From the NCBI GenBank assembly GCA_002501135.1, contig DLRQ01000024.1, positions 1 to 5,758 of the forward strand: 5,758 nucleotides of DNA, given 5' to 3'. A program made the position numbers and the translations under genes. The notes beneath the pieces are model-generated. The model searched no databases. It was not told the DNA's origin and saw nothing but the letters and a program-made list of their open reading frames with translations. Origin of the DNA: Candidatus Neomicrothrix sp. UBA7884. GTDB lineage: Bacteria; Actinomycetota; Acidimicrobiia; Acidimicrobiales; MedAcidi-G1. This document shows, piece by piece, positions 1 to 5,758 of this stretch. Position 1 is the stretch's first letter. Each line of letters opens with the position of its first letter.

Positions 1-3
1 CGG

Positions 4-789
4 TCAGGTCAGCCTGCGCCAGACCGAGACGTGGTGGCTGGATTCTGCGCTGAACTTCGAGCGCGACCAGTCGGCCCACCGGTCCTCCAGTTCGAGTCCC
101 GACGACAAGGCCATCTCGTCGACCTGTCCGGGGGTGGCGTAACGCAGGTGGTAGGGGAACATCCGGTTTCCGACTTCGGTGATTTCGATGCGCTGGCCCG
201 TGATGAGCTGTTCCTCGAGGTCCGTAACGGTCACGTCCATGACCACCCGGTCGAGTTCGACGGCCCTCACAGACATGCCGTCGTGGGCTCCGGGGTCCGG
301 TACGAATGCCTCCATGACGAAGCGTCCTCCGGGTACGAGGAGTCTGGCGATGTGGCCCACGCAGGCTGTCTGGGCCGACTCGCTGGTCAGGTTGAACAGG
401 GTGTTGAAGCCGATCAGGACCACGTTGAACGACGTGTCGTCGAGCCCAACGGGGTCGGCCATGTCCCCCTCGATGAGGGTCAGGCGGTCAGCCCCAGGCT
501 TGGTTCGAAGGACGTCGAGCATCGCCGATGAGGCGTCGAGGCCGGTCACGTCCAGGCCCGTGGCGGCAATGGGGAGGGCCAGGCGCCCGGTTCCGACGCC
601 AAGTTCCAGAATCCGGCCGCCGTCTGCAATGTCGGCGATCACCGCAGCCACGTCGGCAGGTGATCCGATGTGGCTGACGGCGATTCCACCGTCGTCGCCG
701 TACCAGTCGTCGTAGACCATGGCGTGGCGGTCGCCGTAGGTTTCGGGTCCGTATCTGTCCATTGGCGCAGTCTGCCCCATGGTGACCAT
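4..789 (-). CDS. Class I SAM-dependent methyltransferase, substrate unknown
   Basis: This gene encodes a probable soluble methyltransferase of 261 residues. The Rossmann-type SAM-binding core is clear. Motif I, ILELGVGTGR, lies at about residues 60–69. An acidic residue that would bind the ribose follows in VTGLDAS (D85), and the motif EGDMAD lies at about 107–112. The strand VVLIGFNTLFNL and the segment LLVPGGRFVMEAF match later motifs of the fold. The N-terminal stretch YGPETYGDRHAMVYDDWYG is typical of small actinobacterial 'methyltransferase domain' proteins. Nothing identifies the substrate. The stop is TGA at 6–4. The start is uncertain: ATG at 789, 780 or 762 are all in frame and none has a Shine-Dalgarno. 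The residues that look conserved begin just after the 762 start (MDRYGPETYGDR). The gene is divergent from the desulfurase, so it is not in that operon. The methyltransferase fold is secure and the role unknown. Confidence 0.88.
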   Translation of the reverse strand: MVTMGQTAPMDRYGPETYGDRHAMVYDDWYGDDGGIAVSHIGSPADVAAVIADIADGGRILELGVGTGRLALPIAATGLDVTGLDASSAMLDVLRTKPGADRLTLIEGDMADPVGLDDTSFNVVLIGFNTLFNLTSESAQTACVGHIARLLVPGGRFVMEAFVPDPGAHDGMSVRAVELDRVVMDVTVTDLEEQLITGQRIEITEVGNRMFPYHLRYATPGQVDEMALSSGLELEDRWADWSRSKFSAESSHHVSVWRRLT

Positions 790-825
790 GCGCCGGGCAC
801 GGGTTCCCCGTAGCCTCCGTTGGGT

Positions 826-830
826 GGAGG
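826..830 (+). promoter_or_regulatory. Shine-Dalgarno fixing the TTG start of the desulfurase
   Basis: GGAGG sits five bases before the TTG at 836–838. It is the best ribosome-binding site seen in the window. It decides the start: the in-frame ATGs further upstream (779 and 788) have no such site and would add residues unlike the family. Confidence 0.75.
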
Positions 831-835
831 ACCAG

Positions 836-1975
836 TTGAAACGGCAGGTCTACCTGGACCATGCGGCCTCGACGCCGGCGCGCCCCGAGGTGGTTGAGGC
901 GATGCTGCCATGGCTGGGTGAGCACCCGGGCAATCCGTCCGGATCGCATCGCATGGCGCGTGATGCCCGCAGGGCGATCGACGACGCCCGTGACGCCGTT
1001 GCGGCGCTGGTCGGTATGGATCCCGGTGGTGTCGTGTTCACAAGCGGGGGCACAGAGGCCGACAACCTGGCGGTCGACGGTGTGCTGGGGGCAGGGTCCG
1101 GGGTTGCGGTCTGTTGTGTGGCCGAGCATGCGGCCGTTCTGGAGCCGGTTCGGGAATCCGGTGGGGTGGTGCTGCCAGCAGACGCTGGAGGGCGGATCGA
1201 CCTGGGTGCACTGGCCGAGACCCTCGAGTCCGTTGCCGGCATCAGGCTGGTGTCGGTTATGGCGGCCAACAACGAGACCGGAGTGGTCACCCCGGTGGCA
1301 GAGGTCGTCTCGCTGGTCTCCGAGCGGGCACCGGACGCCGTGGTCCATTGTGACGCCGTTCAGGTGACGGCATGGCTGGATCTGGCCGATGCCTGCCGGG
1401 GTGCCCGTCTGGTGAGCATCACGGGTCACAAGTTCGGTGGCCCCAAGGGTGCGGGAGCGCTGGTGGTCGACGGGGATGTACCCCTTTCTCCGATGCTGCG
1501 TGGCGGTGGCCAGGAGCGGGAGCGCCGGAGCGGCACCCAGAACGTGCCTGCCATAGTCGGCCTGGGCCGTGCCGCCGAGCTGGTTGTCGTTGACCGTGAG
1601 GAGACCGCTGACAGGGTGGCGGCTATGAGAGACCGCCTTGAGGCGGGCCTGCTGGCAGCGGTTCCCGGTGCCAGCCGTACCGTGCCCGATGGCGTCGGCC
1701 GGACCCCGGCGGTGGCGCACCTGTGCTTTGAGGGGATCGAGAGCGAGGCGTTGTTGTTCCTGCTGGAGCAGGAGGGCATCTGTGCCAGTGCGGCCTCGTC
1801 GTGTTCCAGCGGAGCCCAGGATCCGAGCCACGTCCTTGCCGCCATGGGCATCGACAGGGCCGTGGCGGCAGGGTCTCTCCGTCTGTCTCTGGCGCGTGCG
1901 ACGACCGATGCAGACGTCGACCATGCCCTGTCGGTGATCCCCGGGATCGTGGAGCGCCTGTCGGCGTACGCCTGA
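836..1975 (+). CDS. Cysteine desulfurase, NifS/IscS type (class V aminotransferase fold)
   Basis: This PLP enzyme converts L-cysteine to L-alanine and leaves a persulfide sulfur on a catalytic cysteine. It acts in the cytosol. The start is TTG, giving 379 residues beginning MKRQVYLDHAAST, where YLDHAAST is the family's usual first strand. Visible sites are: SGGTEADN at 70–77 for cofactor phosphate binding; H98 in AEHAAV, which stacks on the PLP ring; NNETG at 145–149; D173 and Q176 in CDAVQ; the Schiff-base lysine K199 in TGHKFGGPKG; RSGTQNVP at 231–238; and the catalytic cysteine C323 in SSCSSG. The protein is slightly shorter than E. coli IscS (about 404), mainly at the C-terminus. Its stop TGA shares its last base with the ATG of mnmA, so the likely job is supplying sulfur for tRNA thiolation. 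No IscU-type scaffold gene is adjacent, and a wider role in Fe–S cluster assembly cannot be judged here. It could be named iscS or nifS; I leave the symbol blank. Confidence 0.95.
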   Translation: MKRQVYLDHAASTPARPEVVEAMLPWLGEHPGNPSGSHRMARDARRAIDDARDAVAALVGMDPGGVVFTSGGTEADNLAVDGVLGAGSGVAVCCVAEHAAVLEPVRESGGVVLPADAGGRIDLGALAETLESVAGIRLVSVMAANNETGVVTPVAEVVSLVSERAPDAVVHCDAVQVTAWLDLADACRGARLVSITGHKFGGPKGAGALVVDGDVPLSPMLRGGGQERERRSGTQNVPAIVGLGRAAELVVVDREETADRVAAMRDRLEAGLLAAVPGASRTVPDGVGRTPAVAHLCFEGIESEALLFLLEQEGICASAASSCSSGAQDPSHVLAAMGIDRAVAAGSLRLSLARATTDADVDHALSVIPGIVERLSAYA

Positions 1976-3045
1976 TGGAACCTCAGCGGGTGATGGTCGC
2001 CATGTCAGGTGGCGTCGACTCGTCTGTCGCCGCAGCCCTTGTCCAGGAGGCCGGCCACGATGTGGTCGGCGTGACGCTTCGGCTGTGGGGCGGTGAGTCC
2101 GACTCAGGGTGCTGCTCGGTGTCTGATGTCGACGATGCGCGGCGGGTCGCCGACTCTCTCGGCATTGACCACCACGTGTTCAACATGGGCGAGGACTTCG
2201 ACCGTCACGTGGTGGAGCCGTATGTGGCTGACCATTCCGCCGGCCGTACGCCCAATCCGTGCATCGAGTGCAACCGGCACATCAAGTTCGACCGCCTGCT
2301 GCGGCGTGCCCGGTCGCTGGGTTTCGATCGTCTGGCAACGGGCCATCACGCCCGGGTTGTAGACATGTCAGACGGGACCCGGCGAATTGCCCGTGCAGCG
2401 GACCCTGCCAAGGACCAGTCCTATGTGCTCCACATGCTGGACCAGGAGGTTCTTGTCCGCCTCGACCTGCCGGTCGGGGAGATGTCCAAGGATGAGGTCA
2501 GGGCCAGGGCGGCAACCCTCGGTCTGCGTACCGCCGACAAACCCGACAGTCAGGACGTCTGCTTCATCACCAGTGCATCCCGCGGTGACGCCGGTCGGCG
2601 AGAGTTCCTGAGCCGGCGCATTCCCCTAACGGCAGGGCGCGTGGTGGACGGGTCCGGGGCTGAGGTGGGTCGGGTCGACGCTGTCGAGATGGTCACGCTC
2701 GGCCAGCGCAGGGGCATGGAGTTGGCTGGTGGCGACGGCCCCAGGTACGCCACTGCTGTCGACACTGCGACAGCCACGGTGACGGTTGGGTCGGCGACGG
2801 ACCTGTTCACAGAGACCACCCCGGTTGATCGTGTGGGCTGGGCCGCCGGGCCCGTGAAGGGTTCGGTGCTGGTGCAGACGAGTGCCCACGGCGAGCCGGT
2901 GGGGGCAGTCCTCGGGGTGGAGGGTCCAGCAGATGGAGGGCAGATGTCTGTCAGTTGGGACAGGCCCCACCGGCGGGTGGCGCCGGGCCAGAGCGTCGTC
3001 TTCTACGACGGTGATCTGGTGCTCGGAGGTGCCCTGGCCTGTTGA
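1975..3045 (+). CDS. mnmA: tRNA-specific 2-thiouridylase MnmA
   Basis: MnmA (also called TrmU) adenylates U34 of the Glu, Gln and Lys tRNAs and replaces its 2-oxygen with sulfur from a protein persulfide. The protein has 356 residues, a normal length. The PP-loop SGGVDSS that binds ATP is at 11–17. DSGCCSVSDVDDAR (43–56) is a version seen in many non-enterobacterial MnmA proteins. NPCIECN (94–100) holds C99, which aligns with catalytic C102 of E. coli; C96 sits where E. coli has D99. GHHARV (123–128) and KDQSYVLHML (146–155) follow. C196 in SQDVCF is the second catalytic cysteine. The C-terminal part contains TLGQRRGM and the usual beta-barrel region. ATG at 1975 overlaps the desulfurase stop as TGATG and has no good Shine-Dalgarno of its own, which suggests translational coupling. 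Later in-frame ATGs at 1993 and 2002 would cut the first beta strand. The gene ends convergently with the membrane-protein gene. Confidence 0.97.
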   Translation: MEPQRVMVAMSGGVDSSVAAALVQEAGHDVVGVTLRLWGGESDSGCCSVSDVDDARRVADSLGIDHHVFNMGEDFDRHVVEPYVADHSAGRTPNPCIECNRHIKFDRLLRRARSLGFDRLATGHHARVVDMSDGTRRIARAADPAKDQSYVLHMLDQEVLVRLDLPVGEMSKDEVRARAATLGLRTADKPDSQDVCFITSASRGDAGRREFLSRRIPLTAGRVVDGSGAEVGRVDAVEMVTLGQRRGMELAGGDGPRYATAVDTATATVTVGSATDLFTETTPVDRVGWAAGPVKGSVLVQTSAHGEPVGAVLGVEGPADGGQMSVSWDRPHRRVAPGQSVVFYDGDLVLGGALAC

Positions 3046-3052
3046 GCCGGGT

Positions 3053-3077
3053 CGGTGCTGCGGGTTTCAGCCCACCG
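3053..3077. terminator. Weak imperfect stem-loop between convergent genes
   Basis: CGGTG (3053–3057) pairs with CACCG (3073–3077), and CTG (3058–3060) pairs with CAG (3068–3070). The stem has a two-base bulge (CC) and a seven-base loop. It spans the 21-bp gap between the mnmA stop and the stop of the minus-strand gene, so it could serve both strands. There is no T-run on either side, so it is not a standard intrinsic terminator. In G+C-rich DNA a stem of this size can occur by chance. Confidence 0.2.
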
Positions 3078-3981
3078 TCAGCCTGCGTCGTGTTGCTTCG
3101 GCCAACAGGGCATCGGGTCGTGCCGGGGTGAACAGGAATGCATGCACCGACTGCACCTCGGCAACCGTATTCCTGGTGGCCGGGAGCATCTCGTGGGGTT
3201 CGGTGCAGCGGACCTCGAGGGCCATGCCGTGGGCTGCCTGGCTTAGGTCGAGGGCGTCGGTGTCTGGTCTGGCCGGTCCGACCGATGAGATGCTGGAGCG
3301 TGCCAGGAGGGTCGGCTCGGCGAGTGCTAGGTGGTCGTGGAGCACGAGCCCAGCTGGAACGAGGACAACCCACCGGCGGGTCAGTTGGTTGATGGCCCTC
3401 ACGGCGAGGGCCGCAGTTGGGAATCCGATGACGCAGGCGAGTGCTCCGGGAATCCAGCGTGAGTCGGCAAGCAGCAGGGGGCCGGTAATCGTGCCGAGCA
3501 AGATCGCCACCCATGCAAGTGGCCCGAGCAGGAGCACCACGGGGCCTGGTCCCCTCAGTAGGAACCTGCGTTCGTCGCCGTAGGAGGTGCCGTCCACGAA
3601 CAGGTCTCCGACCGGTGCCGACAGGGCACCGACACCGACGATCAGCCCTGCTGCCACCGCGATGACCGCCCCAACGGGCTCTTCGGTCGTGACGGCCGCC
3701 CAGGACGCTGCCGCTGTGGTGGCGGGGCCGCCGATGCGCACAACGGTCAGGGTGACCGGGTGGGGAATGAGCGTGACCAGCAGGCCTACCGACCAGAGCA
3801 CCCAGAGCCCGACTGATGCCGTGGTCCGCAGCCCTGTCGCCGTGGAGTCGAGGCTGTCCGCCAGTGCAGGTCCGATAGTGAGCGGCAGTACCAGCCAGGC
3901 TGCTCGCAGTACCCAGGCTGTGGCCGTTTCGGAGCGTCGTGCACCCGTGCCGTTTCCCTTCTGGAAGATGCCGCCTGCCAC
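3067..3981 (-). CDS. Uncharacterised multi-pass membrane protein with soluble C-terminal domain
   Basis: I do not recognise a named family. From the GTG at 3981 the product has 304 residues. Hydrophobic stretches at about 22–41, 54–72, 102–120, 145–163 and 177–194 suggest five membrane segments. Between segments three and four lies a charged loop, SYGDERRFLLRGPG. From about residue 202 the protein is soluble, opening with RRWVVLVPAGLVLHD and continuing through RSSISSVGPA to a basic C-terminal helix (LLAEATRRRL). This strand-rich tail resembles bacterial PH-like domains, but that is inference. No catalytic motif is visible. The start is uncertain: the frame is open back to 4218, but that would run into ligA. 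GTG at 3981 and GTG at 3990 are the practical choices. I prefer 3981 because TAGCGT lies seven bases upstream, which suits a leaderless start. The stop is TGA at 3069–3067. The gene converges on mnmA and diverges from ligA, so it is probably transcribed alone. Confidence 0.8.
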   Translation of the reverse strand: MAGGIFQKGNGTGARRSETATAWVLRAAWLVLPLTIGPALADSLDSTATGLRTTASVGLWVLWSVGLLVTLIPHPVTLTVVRIGGPATTAAASWAAVTTEEPVGAVIAVAAGLIVGVGALSAPVGDLFVDGTSYGDERRFLLRGPGPVVLLLGPLAWVAILLGTITGPLLLADSRWIPGALACVIGFPTAALAVRAINQLTRRWVVLVPAGLVLHDHLALAEPTLLARSSISSVGPARPDTDALDLSQAAHGMALEVRCTEPHEMLPATRNTVAEVQSVHAFLFTPARPDALLAEATRRRLTVG

Positions 3982-3988
3982 GGCTGCC

Positions 3989-3994
3989 ACGCTA
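3989..3994 (-). promoter_or_regulatory. Possible -10 box for the membrane-protein gene
   Basis: On the minus strand TAGCGT fits the actinobacterial TANNNT pattern. It ends seven bases before the GTG at 3981, so a transcript could begin at or next to the start codon. No -35 element is evident and no Shine-Dalgarno precedes any candidate start. A second candidate, TATCTG at 4047–4042 on the minus strand, would give a leader of several tens of bases. Both are weak matches. Confidence 0.3.
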
Positions 3995-4045
3995 GGGGAA
4001 GGTTCGGCGTCCGGGGTTTCTCCGGGGGCGGGGTCGGGGCACAGA

Positions 4046-4051
4046 TAGAAT
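4046..4051 (+). promoter_or_regulatory. -10 box TAGAAT for a leaderless ligA transcript
   Basis: TAGAAT is a good -10 hexamer. Exactly six bases separate it from the GTG at 4058, so transcription would be expected to begin at the first base of the start codon. No Shine-Dalgarno is present between the box and the GTG. The first three bases of the box, TAG, are also an in-frame stop for ligA, which rules out any earlier start. No -35 match is seen at the usual spacing, which is common among actinobacterial promoters. Confidence 0.6.
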
Positions 4052-4057
4052 CGGTGC

Positions 4058-5758
4058 GTGGGTACAAGGCCGGTTGAGGGGGCTCTGGCCCGGATCGAAG
4101 AGCTCAGAGAGCTGATCCGCCGCCACAACGAGCTGTACCACACCCTGGATTCCCCTGAGATCCCCGATTCCGAGTTCGATGCGCTGGTGGTTGAGCTGAG
4201 CAGCCTCGAGGCAGCCAACCCCGACCTTGCTCAGGACGGTTCGCCAACTGCCGATGTGGGTGGGCGGGCGCTGAATGCATTCAGTGAGGTGGTCCACGCC
4301 CTTCCAATGAGGTCCCTTGACAACGCCTTCGACCTGGACGAACTGCGTGCCTGGTCCGAGCGGGTTGCAAAGCGCCTCGGCGAGGTTCCGCCGGCGTGGG
4401 TGTGTGAGCTCAAGTTCGACGGTCTGGCTGTGTCGCTGCGTTATGAGAACGGGCGCATGGTGCAGGCGGCCACCCGTGGAGACGGCCGTATCGGCGAGGA
4501 CGTGACGGCCAACGTGGCGACAATTTCAGACGTTCCCGACGAGCTGGGGCCCGGTGCTCCTCTGGTGCTTGAGGTGCGCGGCGAGGTCTACATGTCAAAA
4601 CCTGCGTTTACGGAGTTGAACCGTGTCCGTGAGGCGGGCGGGGAAAAGACGTTCGTGAACCCGCGCAACACTGCGGCGGGTTCCCTGCGGCAGAAGGATC
4701 CTGCGGTAACGGACACCCGCGACCTCTCGTTCTGGGCCTATCAGGTCGGTCAGGTTGCCGGTGACGGTGGTAGAGAGGAGCCCACCGGTCATCACGAGAC
4801 GCTCCTGTGGCTCGGCGACCTCGGCCTGCCGGTGAACGACCGGGCCGTGAGGCTGACCGACTTTGACGACGTGGTAGCCCACGTGCTGGCTGTCGAGGCC
4901 TCCCGCCACGACCTCGACTACGAGATCGACGGGGTTGTGGTCAAGGTCGATGACCTTGCCGTCCAGGAGGAGCTGGGCAGCACGGCCCGGGCTCCCCGGT
5001 GGGCGATCGCCTACAAGCTGCCACCAGAGGAGCGCACCACCCGTCTGCTTGACATCGAGGTGTCCATCGGACCTGGTGGGCAGGCGACGCCTTTTGCACG
5101 CCTTGAGCCGGTGTTCGTGGGTGGGTCCACGGTTGCGGCGGCGACCCTTCACAACGCCGATCAGGTTGGCGTGAAAGATGTCCGCCCCGGAGACATGGTC
5201 ATCGTCCGCAAGGCCGGTGATGTGATTCCCGAGGTGCTTGGACCTGTTCTCTCTGAACGCCCGGCGGGATCGGTTCCGTGGGAGTTCCCGACCCTGTGTC
5301 CGGTGTGTGGATCCCTGCTGGTCCGCCCTGAGGGCGAGGCAGCCACGTTCTGCGTTGACAACTCGTGCCCCAGTCAGGTTCGTGGCCGTATCGAGCACTT
5401 TGCCTCCCGTGGAGCAATGGACATTGACGGCTTCGGCGAGGCACGGGTGGACCTGTTCGTGACCGAGGGCCTGATGACCGACGTGGCCGACGTCTACTCC
5501 CTCGACTTCGACCGGATCGCCGGGTTTGAGGGATTCGGCGAGACGTCGGTGCAGAACCTCAGCGATGCCATTGACATGTCGCGGCAGCGGCCGCTCGGTC
5601 GGCTTCTGTTCGGTCTGCGGATACCCCACGTCGGTACAACGGTCGCCGACCAGTTGGCGCAGGCATTCGGGAGTCTCAATGGCCTGAAGGCCGCCGGCAT
5701 CGAGGAGATCGAGGCCGTCGAGGGACTGGGTCCTGTGATCGCCGCCAGCGTGCACGGC
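4058..5758 (+). CDS. ligA: NAD-dependent DNA ligase LigA, 3' end beyond the window
   Basis: LigA seals nicks in duplex DNA with NAD as the adenylate donor, in replication and repair. The 567 visible codons run open to the last base, with about 100 residues missing from a usual length near 670–690. Domain Ia, which binds the NMN half of NAD, has Y27, H28, D37, F40 and D41 (F40 is Tyr in E. coli). The adenylation domain has the nucleophile K119 in ELKFDGL, E176 in RGE, R203 and R211 in NPRN…GSLR, and D291 and K296 in IDGVVVK. The OB fold follows, ending in VRKAGDVIPEV. Its usual GRTG motif reads GPGG at 338–341. The zinc finger uses C414, C417, C432 and C437. Helix-hairpin-helix repeats start at about residue 455 and are cut at the window edge. 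The BRCT domain is not visible. GTG at 4058 is the first possible start because an in-frame TAG lies four codons upstream. Later starts would lose the NMN-binding residues. Confidence 0.97.
   Translation, partial: MGTRPVEGALARIEELRELIRRHNELYHTLDSPEIPDSEFDALVVELSSLEAANPDLAQDGSPTADVGGRALNAFSEVVHALPMRSLDNAFDLDELRAWSERVAKRLGEVPPAWVCELKFDGLAVSLRYENGRMVQAATRGDGRIGEDVTANVATISDVPDELGPGAPLVLEVRGEVYMSKPAFTELNRVREAGGEKTFVNPRNTAAGSLRQKDPAVTDTRDLSFWAYQVGQVAGDGGREEPTGHHETLLWLGDLGLPVNDRAVRLTDFDDVVAHVLAVEASRHDLDYEIDGVVVKVDDLAVQEELGSTARAPRWAIAYKLPPEERTTRLLDIEVSIGPGGQATPFARLEPVFVGGSTVAAATLHNADQVGVKDVRPGDMVIVRKAGDVIPEVLGPVLSERPAGSVPWEFPTLCPVCGSLLVRPEGEAATFCVDNSCPSQVRGRIEHFASRGAMDIDGFGEARVDLFVTEGLMTDVADVYSLDFDRIAGFEGFGETSVQNLSDAIDMSRQRPLGRLLFGLRIPHVGTTVADQLAQAFGSLNGLKAAGIEEIEAVEGLGPVIAASVHG

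Noticed and set aside
779..835. An N-terminal extension of the desulfurase from ATG at 779
   Set aside because: The extra residues are basic and unlike the family, and there is no ribosome-binding site before 779. The TTG at 836 has GGAGG at ideal spacing and starts at the conserved YLDHAAST strand.
488..1924. A 478-codon open frame on the minus strand across the methyltransferase and desulfurase genes
   Set aside because: Its translation is rich in Arg, His, Pro and Gly with no recognisable domain. It lies antisense to a clear desulfurase and in another frame of the methyltransferase. Long antisense frames like this are expected in G+C-rich coding DNA.
1801..1974. An upstream GTG in the mnmA frame that would add 58 residues
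   Set aside because: The added region overlaps the end of the desulfurase, including its catalytic loop, and does not resemble MnmA. The ATG at 1975 places the PP-loop at the usual distance from the N-terminus.
3982..4218. Extension of the membrane protein upstream to an ATG at 4218
   Set aside because: This would overlap the first 160 bases of ligA, including its start and NMN-binding region. The added residues are Ser/Arg-rich and read as antisense of ligA rather than a real N-terminus.
4595..5755. A 386-codon open frame on the minus strand opposite ligA
   Set aside because: The plus strand here encodes LigA with intact motifs throughout. The antisense product has no domain signature and is explained by codon bias on the other strand.
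1..5758. Search for a CRISPR array, tRNA or rRNA gene, insertion sequence or defence system
   Set aside because: I saw no regularly spaced repeats, cloverleaf-like sequence, transposase or inverted-repeat ends. All five genes have chromosomal or unassigned roles and similar base composition, with no sign of recent transfer.

Overview
The window is G+C-rich (about two thirds G+C by eye) and densely coding. It looks like chromosomal housekeeping DNA from an actinobacterium. My best guess is a member of the Acidimicrobiia or a relative, based on the protein style, the gene order cysteine desulfurase–mnmA–(membrane protein)–ligA, and starts that look leaderless. Mycobacterium tuberculosis has a comparable order (iscS, trmU/mnmA, then ligA and gatCAB a little further on), so this is probably an ancestral actinobacterial neighbourhood. 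The taxonomic call is inference.

Layout, left to right. (1) 4–789, minus: a class I SAM-dependent methyltransferase of unknown substrate. (2) 836–1975, plus: a PLP-dependent cysteine desulfurase of the NifS/IscS type, starting at TTG behind a clear Shine-Dalgarno. (3) 1975–3045, plus: the tRNA 2-thiouridylase MnmA, which overlaps the desulfurase by one base. (4) 3067–3981, minus: an uncharacterised protein with about five membrane segments and a soluble C-terminal domain, convergent with mnmA across 21 bp. (5) 4058 to the window end, plus: the first 567 codons of NAD-dependent DNA ligase LigA, divergent from the membrane-protein gene. No interval above 300 bp lacks a gene. I found no tRNA, rRNA, CRISPR array, insertion sequence or phage gene.

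How the genes work together. The desulfurase takes sulfur from L-cysteine as a persulfide. MnmA uses that sulfur, directly or through relay proteins, to make 2-thiouridine at wobble position 34 of the Glu, Gln and Lys tRNAs. Their one-base overlap suggests matched, translationally coupled production. LigA is a replication and repair enzyme under its own promoter. The methyltransferase and the membrane protein have no demonstrable link to either process.

I do not see a new multi-gene system here. The points most worth a second look are a non-canonical OB-fold motif in LigA (GPGG where most family members have GRTG), a TAGAAT box placed exactly for a leaderless ligA transcript, and the uncharacterised membrane protein between mnmA and ligA.
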